Of a stretch of 64,000 bases of DNA, positions 58,339-64,000 are shown piece after piece. The notes under the pieces are model-generated. The model was not told the DNA's origin and did not search any database. It worked only from the letters and a program-made list of their open reading frames with translations. The translations under genes were made by a program, and so were the position numbers. The DNA lies in contig NZ_FNUY01000005.1 in assembly GCF_900108245.1 (NCBI RefSeq), positions 310,001 to 374,000 on the forward strand, given 5' to 3'. Position 1 is the first letter of the stretch, and each line of letters starts with the position of its first letter. This DNA comes from Allobosea lathyri (GTDB taxonomy: Bacteria; Pseudomonadota; Alphaproteobacteria; Rhizobiales; Beijerinckiaceae).

Positions 58339-58545
58339 ATGACGCGCATCCGGCTGGAACATGAAGGATGGGTTGTAGCGAGTTTGCGGCAGATACTCGA
58401 ACTAGGCGATCAGGCGAATTTTCGTTTGCTTGATGCGAACTCCGCAGAAATTTTCAAAGAGAATATTCGTACGTTTCTCGATAATCGGACTCAGGGTCCC
58501 GAAGAGGGACGGCATCGCGCCCATAATGCGCGCGTCCACGAATAA
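58339..58545 (+). CDS. small protein of unknown function divergent from the deaminase
   Basis: A 68-residue frame with GCGGAGG six bases before ATG 58339, so it is likely translated. The sequence (RIRLEHEGWVVASLRQILELG...IRTFLDNRT) is mixed and charged and matches nothing I recognise. It begins 78 bases from the deaminase start, so the two share a promoter region. It could be an accessory or regulatory partner of the deaminase, or an unrelated small gene. Confidence 0.55.
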   Translation: MTRIRLEHEGWVVASLRQILELGDQANFRLLDANSAEIFKENIRTFLDNRTQGPEEGRHRAHNARVHE

Positions 58546-58563
58546 TTCGGCCGAGTTAGCACA

Positions 58564-59193
58564 TTGAGTACAATAAGCTCCGTTGAAGCTCTCGCGGCGC
58601 TCTACCCCAACCCGGTCGCGCCGGCATCGATCGCCAAGGAGATCGATCATGTCGATGACAACTATGCGGCGCTGATCGCCGCTTCGCCGTTTTTCGTGCT
58701 CGCGACCAATGGTCCGGAGGGCCTGGATTGCTCGCCGCGCGGGGATATGCCGGGCTTTGTCAGATTCCGGGACGCGAAAACGCTCCTGATTCCCGACCGA
58801 AGAGGCAATAACCGTCTGGATTCGTTGAAGAATATCCTGTTCGATCCGAGAATCGGAATGCTCTTCCTGGTGCCCGGTTATGGCGAGACCCTGCGCGTGA
58901 ATGGAACAGCATTGCTTTCCAGCGACCCTGAGTTGTGCGGGCAGTTCGAGATGGCCGGAAAGCTCCCGGCCTGCGTCATCGTGGTCACAGTGGAGAGCGT
59001 CTACTTCCAGTGCTCGCGCGCGGTGGTGCGGGCCGACCTCTGGAACCCATCGACCCAGGTCGACAGGCGCAGGCTGCCCAGCGCCGGACAGATCCTGCGC
59101 GACATCACGGCGAAGAACGTCGAGGTCGAGACCTTCGATGGCGAGGCCTATGACAAGGCGCTGCCCGAGCGGGTGAAGGCGACGCTGTATTGA
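58564..59193 (+). CDS. PPOX-type flavin-binding family protein
   Basis: A 209-residue protein of the pyridoxamine 5'-phosphate oxidase-like (split-barrel FMN-binding) superfamily, MSMEG_1061-like: FFVLATNGPEGLDCSPRGD, LIPDRRGNNRLDSLKNIL and RVNGTALLSSDPELC. Such proteins bind FMN or F420 and reduce or oxidise unknown substrates. The start is TTG 58564 with no obvious ribosome site, which is unusual. Base composition is typical of the chromosome, so it probably does not belong to the deaminase insert. Confidence 0.82.
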   Translation: MSTISSVEALAALYPNPVAPASIAKEIDHVDDNYAALIAASPFFVLATNGPEGLDCSPRGDMPGFVRFRDAKTLLIPDRRGNNRLDSLKNILFDPRIGMLFLVPGYGETLRVNGTALLSSDPELCGQFEMAGKLPACVIVVTVESVYFQCSRAVVRADLWNPSTQVDRRRLPSAGQILRDITAKNVEVETFDGEAYDKALPERVKATLY

Positions 59194-59206
59194 AGGGCCG
59201 ACTTGT

Positions 59207-59349
59207 CCTTCTCCCCTCGGGGGAGAAGGTGGCAGCGCGAAGCGCTGACGGATGAGGGCAGACCTCGACCGAAAAGAAAAAGGGCCGCTTGCGCGACCCT
59301 TCCCTCATCCGTCTGCTTCGCAGACACCTTCTCCCCCGAGGGGAGAAGG
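59207..59349. repeat. 143-bp imperfect inverted repeat element
   Basis: CCTTCTCCCCTCGGGGGAGAAGG (in two shorter arms) with CGGATGAGGG follows the flavoprotein stop, and CCCTCATCCG with CCTTCTCCCCCGAGGGGAGAAGG closes the element, giving arms of about 50 bases around a GGCCGCTTGCGCGACCC centre. It lies between convergent genes and may terminate both. Confidence 0.75.
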
Positions 59350-59350
59350 G

Positions 59351-60349
59351 TCACAGCAAGCCTTCGTTGCCCGCCAGCACCTTCAAGTTCACATCCGGCC
59401 GCGCGCCGACATGGCTGATGATCTCGGCCGCCGCGAGCGCGCCGAGGCGCAGCGCGTCCCGCACCTCGCGGCCCGAGGTGAGGCCGAAGAGGAAGCCGGC
59501 GGCGAAGAGATCGCCCGCGCCGGTTGAATCGACCACGCGCTCGACCGGGAAGACCGGCTCGACGACGATGCCGTCCTGCGTCACGGCCAGTGCGCCGTTC
59601 TCGGAACGGGTCACTGCCGCCAGGATGTTCTCGGCCCGCAGAGCCGCCAGAGCCGTTTCGAAATCGCCGGTCTGATACAGGCTCTTGAGCTCATGCTCAT
59701 TGGCGAAGACGATATCGACCATGCGGTTCCGGATCAGGCCCAGGAACTCGTCGCGGTACCGGTCCACGCAGAAGGAGTCCGACAGGGTGATGGCGACGCG
59801 ACCGCCGGCCTTGTGGGCGATCTCGGAAGCCTTGCGGAACGCCTCCTTGGCGGCCGGCGGATCCCAGAGATAGCCTTCGAGATAGATGATGTCGGCATTC
59901 TCGACCGCCTTGGCGTCGACATCGGCCACCGAGAGGCCCTGGCAGGCCCCGAGATAGGTGTTCATCGTGCGCTCCCCATCTGGCGTCACGATGATGAAGG
60001 AGCGCGCCGTGGCGGCTCCCTGCGTCGCCGCAGCCGTCTCGAAGGAGACGCCGAGCGAGGCCAGATCATGCCGGTAGAGCGCTCCGAGTTCGTCGGCCTT
60101 GACCTTGCCGATGAAAGCGCCCTTGCCGCCGAACGAGGCAAGTCCGGCGATGGTGTTGGCGGCGGAGCCGCCCGAGATCACCTTGGCAGGCCCCATGGCT
60201 GCGTAGAGCGCCTCGGCCCTGGCCTCGTCGATCAGCATCATCGCGCCCTTGGCGAGGTCGTGCTGCCTCAGAAAATCCTCCTCGGCGGAAGCGATGACGT
60301 CGACAATGGCATTGCCGAGGGCGAGGACGTCGGTGCGCTTGCTGGTCAT
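59351..60349 (-). CDS. adenosine kinase / PfkB-family carbohydrate kinase
   Basis: A 332-residue ribokinase-fold kinase with the PfkB signatures: GGSAANTIAGLASFGGKGAFIGKV near the N-terminus and DSTGAGDLFAAGFLFG (catalytic Asp) near the end. Members of this subgroup in Rhizobiales are annotated as adenosine kinase; a sugar substrate is equally possible from sequence alone. ATG 60349 gives MTSKRTDVLALGNAIVD. Separated from the XRE gene by about 90 bases. Confidence 0.88.
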   Translation of the reverse strand: MTSKRTDVLALGNAIVDVIASAEEDFLRQHDLAKGAMMLIDEARAEALYAAMGPAKVISGGSAANTIAGLASFGGKGAFIGKVKADELGALYRHDLASLGVSFETAAATQGAATARSFIIVTPDGERTMNTYLGACQGLSVADVDAKAVENADIIYLEGYLWDPPAAKEAFRKASEIAHKAGGRVAITLSDSFCVDRYRDEFLGLIRNRMVDIVFANEHELKSLYQTGDFETALAALRAENILAAVTRSENGALAVTQDGIVVEPVFPVERVVDSTGAGDLFAAGFLFGLTSGREVRDALRLGALAAAEIISHVGARPDVNLKVLAGNEGLL

Positions 60350-60436
60350 TGGGGATCCGGATGCTGGTGAGGATGAGATCGAGGAGGCGAATACTGGCGC
60401 GGCGTGTCGCATCCGCACAGTTTGCGGTCAAGCCGA

Positions 60437-60814
60437 TCAGCCCGTCTGGCTATGCCGGGCCGCCGCTTCGTCGAGAATGCCGGCGAGGCGCTGAAGCTCG
60501 TCCTTCTCCAGCGTCGCAATCTCCCGGGAAAGGCGGTTGGCCAGCAGCGTCGCCTCCGGATCGAGGCCGGCGGTGTCCACCGTGACGCGCGGATGCGAGA
60601 GGTCGGCAAGGCGCACCAGCTCGTCGGCCTCGTCCCAGATCACCCCGAGCAGGTGAATGGCGCCCTGGATCAGGGTGAAGGTCGGGCGGCCGCGCTTGCC
60701 GTGTTCGAGCGCCGAGAGATAGGCCGGCGTCACGCCGAGACCCTCGGCCATCTGCGCCAGCGTAATGCCGCGCTGGCTCCTGAGATCGCGCACACGCTGG
60801 CCAAACGGCGTCAC
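60437..60814 (-). CDS. XRE-family helix-turn-helix protein
   Basis: A 125-residue Cro/C1-type regulator (FGQRVRDLRSQRGITLAQMAEGLGVTPAYLSALEHGKRGRPTF) with a helical tail. The GTG at 60814 overlaps the Smr stop as GTGA, so it is coupled to the genes before it. The longer in-frame start at 60931 runs inside the Smr gene. Target unknown. Confidence 0.85.
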   Translation of the reverse strand: MTPFGQRVRDLRSQRGITLAQMAEGLGVTPAYLSALEHGKRGRPTFTLIQGAIHLLGVIWDEADELVRLADLSHPRVTVDTAGLDPEATLLANRLSREIATLEKDELQRLAGILDEAAARHSQTG

Positions 60815-61374
60815 AGCCCGGCCTCGCGGGTGCGCCGGAGCCTGATATAGAGCGCCCCGCCACCGCCATGGCGTTGCTCGGCCTCCTCGAAACCGACCAC
60901 GAAGGGTCGCAGATCGGGCAGGCGCAGCCAATGCGGCACCATCCGACGCAGCACGCCGCGCTCGTCTCCGAACAGGCTGGCACCAGCCGCCCCCTTGCCG
61001 GTCACGACGAGCGCGAGTTTGGTGCCGCGCATCTGCTCGCGGCGCAGAAACGACCGCAACGCCAGATGCGCCTCGTCCTGGCGCATGCCGTGAAGATCGA
61101 TAACCGCCTCGACCGATTGCTGTCCGCGCCGCAGCTGCGTTCGCAGGCGACGCTCCAGGGGTGCGAGCGGCGGCGGGGCCGGCTTTGCCGGCATCGTTCG
61201 CACGGAAACCGTCAAAGTGAGCGTCGCCGTCTCTATCTCAAGCGATGGGATGGGAGGTGCGACGGGATCGGGCTCGATCGGGGCACGGCCGGGCAGCGGC
61301 TTCACGGAGCGCGCGACCTGCCGCCAGAGCGCGATGTCAGCCTCCGACAATACTTTCCCTCGCCGCGAACGCAT
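60811..61374 (-). CDS. Smr-domain protein
   Basis: A 187-residue protein with a basic/proline-rich N-terminus and a C-terminal Smr domain (about 95-187): IDLHGMRQDEA, ALVVTGKGAAGASLFGDERGVLRRMVPHWL and GGGGALYIRLRR. Smr domains act as nucleases or on branched nucleic acids (MutS2 C-terminus). It starts three bases from the mltA stop region and is coupled to the XRE gene. Confidence 0.93.
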   Translation of the reverse strand: MRSRRGKVLSEADIALWRQVARSVKPLPGRAPIEPDPVAPPIPSLEIETATLTLTVSVRTMPAKPAPPPLAPLERRLRTQLRRGQQSVEAVIDLHGMRQDEAHLALRSFLRREQMRGTKLALVVTGKGAAGASLFGDERGVLRRMVPHWLRLPDLRPFVVGFEEAEQRHGGGGALYIRLRRTREAGL

Positions 61375-61376
61375 CG

Positions 61377-62543
61377 CTAGCGCGGCCAGAGCACGGTGAA
61401 ATCAAAGGGGTGACGGACGAGCCCGGCGCGATGCCCCGCGACCGGCCCCGATCCGACGAAGAGATCGACCCGGGCCGGACCGAGAATGGCCGAGCCGGTG
61501 TCCTGAGCGATCATCAGGCGCGCGAGGTGCTCGCCTCCGCCCGTGCCGTCGGGCAGCGTCGCGTCGATCCAGGCCGGCACGCCATAAGGCCAGACATTAC
61601 GATCAATCGCGATGCTGCGCAGCGGAGTCAGCGGCAGGCCAGCGCCACCGATCGGGCCCGAACCCGCCGGCAGATCATCGCGACGCGCGAAGAAGACGAA
61701 GGAGCGGTTCAGCCGGATCAGGTCGCGGGCGAACGCGGCATCCGCCTTCAGGCGGGCAATGAGGCGGTCCATCGTCATCTGCTCGGGAGGGATGGCTTCG
61801 CGCTCGCTCAGCACGCGGCCGAGCGAGGTGTAGGCGTGGCCGTTGCGGCCGGAATAGACCAGCCGCGTCACCGAGCCATCGGGCAGCCGTACCCGGCCTG
61901 AGCCTTGGACCTGCAGGACGAAGCGGTCGACGGGGTCGCGCAGCCAGAGGATTTCGAGGCCCTGACCGTCCAGCGCTCCGGTCTCGATCGCGGTGCGGTC
62001 AGGGAAGACCTCGTGGCCCTTCGCCGTGCGGCGCGCAGCCGAGAACGATGCGTCCAATCCGGGCCAGTCATCGCCGGGATTGCGGGTCACGAGATCGGCA
62101 GGGCGGCCGTAGAGCGGTGTGGGGAAGGTGGCCGACGGGGTGAGCGCGCCTTCGAATTCGGGCTCGAAATAGCCGGTCATGAAGCCGGTTTCGGAATTTG
62201 CCGGTCGTATCCGCCAGAACGAAAAATTCTGCTCGAAAAAGGTGCGGGCCTGATCGCGGTCGATCGGCGCTGCCTTCTGCAGGCGTTGCGCCTTCGCGCA
62301 GACAGCGTCGAGCGCATCCGGCAGAGGCACCGCCGTCCGCAAGGGCGGCTTTGCCTGGCAGCCCCGGGCAAAGAGGCCGAACGCGATGCGATGATCGTCA
62401 GCCGCCCAGCCCGGAAGCTGCGGCGCCGAGAGAAGCTCGGCGCGGGCACCGGGAGGAAGGGGCGGCTTCGAGGCAGCCATGCCGCTCATGGACGTGCCAC
62501 AGGCCGTAAGCAGCGCCAGTGCGAAACCGGCGCCACGAATCAC
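61377..62543 (-). CDS. mltA: membrane-bound lytic murein transglycosylase A
   Basis: Lipoprotein that cleaves peptidoglycan glycan strands in the outer membrane/periplasm. The 388-residue product begins with a lipoprotein signal whose lipobox is LTAC, giving an acylated Cys near residue 15, and the MltA domain shows FMTGYFEPEFEGAL, DVFLQVQGSGRVRLPDG-like residues and DTGSAILGPARVDLFVG with the catalytic aspartates. The start is GTG 62543, overlapping the Tim44-like stop as GTGA. No C-terminal 3D-type extra domain beyond the family core. Confidence 0.93.
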   Translation of the reverse strand: MIRGAGFALALLTACGTSMSGMAASKPPLPPGARAELLSAPQLPGWAADDHRIAFGLFARGCQAKPPLRTAVPLPDALDAVCAKAQRLQKAAPIDRDQARTFFEQNFSFWRIRPANSETGFMTGYFEPEFEGALTPSATFPTPLYGRPADLVTRNPGDDWPGLDASFSAARRTAKGHEVFPDRTAIETGALDGQGLEILWLRDPVDRFVLQVQGSGRVRLPDGSVTRLVYSGRNGHAYTSLGRVLSEREAIPPEQMTMDRLIARLKADAAFARDLIRLNRSFVFFARRDDLPAGSGPIGGAGLPLTPLRSIAIDRNVWPYGVPAWIDATLPDGTGGGEHLARLMIAQDTGSAILGPARVDLFVGSGPVAGHRAGLVRHPFDFTVLWPR

Positions 62544-63271
62544 GCCGCGGATTCGGTCGCGACCAGCAGCCAGTTCGGATCGCGGCTGCCGAGCTGACGC
62601 GAGAAGGTCCAGATATCATTGACCTCGGACACCGCTTCCGCGCTGCCATCGACGACGGCACCCTGGGCATCGCGGGTAACGCTGATCAGCTGCGAGACGA
62701 AGGCGATCGTGACCTGGCCGGTCTTGCCCTTGACCTCGACGGCGGCGATGTCGGCCTTGTCGATCGAGACGAAGGTCGACTCGGCCTTCTCGCCGCGCTT
62801 CTCACGATCGGTGATCGCCTGCTCGAAGCCCTCATAGACTTCCTTGGCAAGCAGGCCCTTCAGCGTCTTGCGGTCGCCACGGGCGAAGGCGGTGACGATG
62901 GTCTCATAGGCTGCCTTGGCGCCGCCGATAAAAGCCCGCGGATCGAAGGAGGGCTCCTGGCGGATTACATCCTCGATGCCCGCTATGATCGGCGAGTCCG
63001 GCGGAGCAATATCCTTCCAGCGGTCAGCAGCCGGCTGCACAGGCGCGACCGGATCGTTGGCGGCGCCGGGAAGGCGGATGACATTGTCGCGCTTGGCGTC
63101 GTTGGGCTGCGCCTGATCGGGCCGCACCGAAGTATTGTCGCGGCGGGCGAAAGGATCGGTAGGCGGCTGCTCGTGGCCGGTTTTCTGACCGAGGACGGAG
63201 CGCAGCTTCCAGGCGACGAAAACGGCCAGGGCCACAAAGAGCAGAGTCGTCATGTCGAAGGAATTTTGCAT
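62540..63271 (-). CDS. Tim44-like domain protein
   Basis: A 243-residue protein: an N-terminal membrane helix (TTLLFVALAVFVAWKL), a hydrophilic linker, and a C-terminal Tim44-like domain (PRAFIGGAKAAYETIVTAFARGDRKTLKGLLAKEVYEGFEQAI). It is tail-anchored in reverse (N-in) and conserved next to secB in alphaproteobacteria, so it may act at the membrane with protein export. ATG 63271 is chosen; a longer frame starts at 63325. Coupled to mltA. Confidence 0.87.
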   Translation of the reverse strand: MQNSFDMTTLLFVALAVFVAWKLRSVLGQKTGHEQPPTDPFARRDNTSVRPDQAQPNDAKRDNVIRLPGAANDPVAPVQPAADRWKDIAPPDSPIIAGIEDVIRQEPSFDPRAFIGGAKAAYETIVTAFARGDRKTLKGLLAKEVYEGFEQAITDREKRGEKAESTFVSIDKADIAAVEVKGKTGQVTIAFVSQLISVTRDAQGAVVDGSAEAVSEVNDIWTFSRQLGSRDPNWLLVATESAA

Positions 63272-63534
63272 CGAAAGCTGACCCGAAGCTCCAGTCACGA
63301 AATTGTAAATCAGCCGTTCCTTCACAAGGAGTTCGGCCGCGTGGTGTCATATGGTGTCCAAGGCTCGTAACATCCACCCCCCTGCTTGTGAAGGCAGCTT
63401 CTTGTGCGGGGCAGGCGTCCATGATAGCCGACGCCCGCGTTGCACCGGAGAGCGGAGCGCAATCCCGAACGTCTGATGTGGCGCGGGATTTCCCGAGACA
63501 GCCTGCCAGAACAAGATGGGACCGATGGCCAACG

Positions 63535-64000
63535 AACTCCCCAACGGTAATGGCGCGGGTGCCGCAGACGCGGCTCCGAGCATGAACGCCTTGATGCAGT
63601 ACACCAAGGACTTCTCGTTCGAGAATCCGAAGGCGCCGCGCGCACTCAGCCAGCAGCAGGCTCAGCAGGGCCCGCAGATGTCGCTGCAGGTCAATGTCTC
63701 GAGCTCCGCGCTGGGCGACAATGATTACGAGACCGTGCTGCAGCTCGAGGGCAAGGCCGAGATCAACAACGAGACGCTGTTCGCCTTCGACCTGAGCTAT
63801 GGCGGCGTGTTCCGCCTGCTCAACGTGCCCCAGGAGCACATCCACCCCGTGCTGGTGATCGACTGCGCCCGCCTGCTCTTCCCCTTCGCGCGCCAGATCA
63901 TTGCCGAAGCGGTTCAGAACGGCGGCTTCCCGCCTTTCTACGTGCCGCCGATCGATTTCGCGGCGCTGTTCCAGCAGCGGCTGCAGGAGATGCAGGCTCA
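63535..64000 (+). CDS. secB: protein-export chaperone SecB (3' end cut by the window)
   Basis: Cytosolic chaperone that keeps preproteins unfolded for SecA. The frame runs from ATG 63535 (MANELPNGN) off the right edge after about 155 residues, so only the last few are missing. It shows MQYTKDFSFENPKAP, VLQLEGKAEI, HPVLVIDCARLLFPFARQIIAEAVQNGGFPPFYVPPIDF, all core SecB features. ATG 63526 is an alternative start (MGPMANEL). Divergent from the Tim44-like gene. Confidence 0.96.

Noticed and set aside
58261..58560. AvcI-like regulatory RNA for the deaminase
   Set aside because: Only 78 bases separate the deaminase from the divergent ORF, and no promoter or terminator pair for a small RNA was visible, so I could not support it.
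1..64000. tRNA genes, CRISPR arrays or insertion sequences
   Set aside because: No T-loop-like GTTCGAAUC with matching arms, no regularly spaced direct repeats, and no transposase frame were found.

Overview
This window is high-GC chromosomal DNA from an alphaproteobacterium, most likely order Hyphomicrobiales (Rhizobiales); a Bosea-like genus is my guess, not a demonstration. The pointers are a GcrA cell-cycle regulator beside argD, a 5-aminolevulinate synthase (C4 heme route), an Aap-type amino-acid ABC transporter, the parA-less but near-origin-looking neighbourhood of hslV/hslU, hemA and Tim44/secB, and the order miaB-phoH-ybeY-corC-lnt-XRE-metK-trmB. GTG and TTG starts are common. No tRNA, rRNA, CRISPR array or complete insertion sequence was seen.

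Layout. 0-5.6 kb: arginine biosynthesis (argE on +; argD-argF-hslO on -) and gcrA divergent from argD. 5.7-10.3 kb: amino-acid transporter permeases and binding protein (no ATPase gene here) and guaC. 10.4-19.1 kb: an accessory metabolic stretch with a glutathione transferase, an HxlR regulator with a divergent SnoaL/NTF2-like protein, an acetamidase/formamidase, two membrane proteins, a GT26 glycosyltransferase, an SDR and an M20 amidohydrolase. 19.2-25.7 kb: hemA, a one-mismatch parS site, hslV, an unknown membrane protein, hslU, a ParDE toxin-antitoxin pair and murJ. 25.7-31.8 kb: trpS, a universal stress protein, an Nfu scaffold, tsaB, rimI, plsC, miaB. 32-40.3 kb: phoH-ybeY-corC-lnt, XRE regulator, metK, trmB and a DUF2336 protein. 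40.6-48.1 kb: the rimP-nusA-ylxR-infB-rbfA-truB translation cluster. 48.4-53.8 kb: an insertion (chemoreceptor, AraC regulator, Atu4866-like protein, NAD(P)-binding protein, HxlR regulator) that separates truB from rpsO-pnp. 54-56.7 kb: rpsO and pnp. 56.7-59.2 kb: an AT-rich anti-phage-type deoxycytidylate/dCTP deaminase, a small ORF and a flavin-binding protein. 59.3-64 kb: PfkB sugar/adenosine kinase, then XRE, Smr, MltA and Tim44-like genes on -, and secB on +, cut by the window end.

The most interesting item is the AT-rich two-domain deaminase gene at 56.7-58.3 kb. It resembles the AvcD-type defence proteins that deplete dCTP/dCMP during phage infection, and its last codons form half of an 18-bp terminator stem shared with pnp. 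Other items worth checking are the parS-like site after hemA, a cluster of three GANTC sites upstream of gcrA, an orphan promoter-terminator pair that may encode a small RNA at 40.4-40.5 kb, and three dispersed copies of a ~110-bp nested palindrome.
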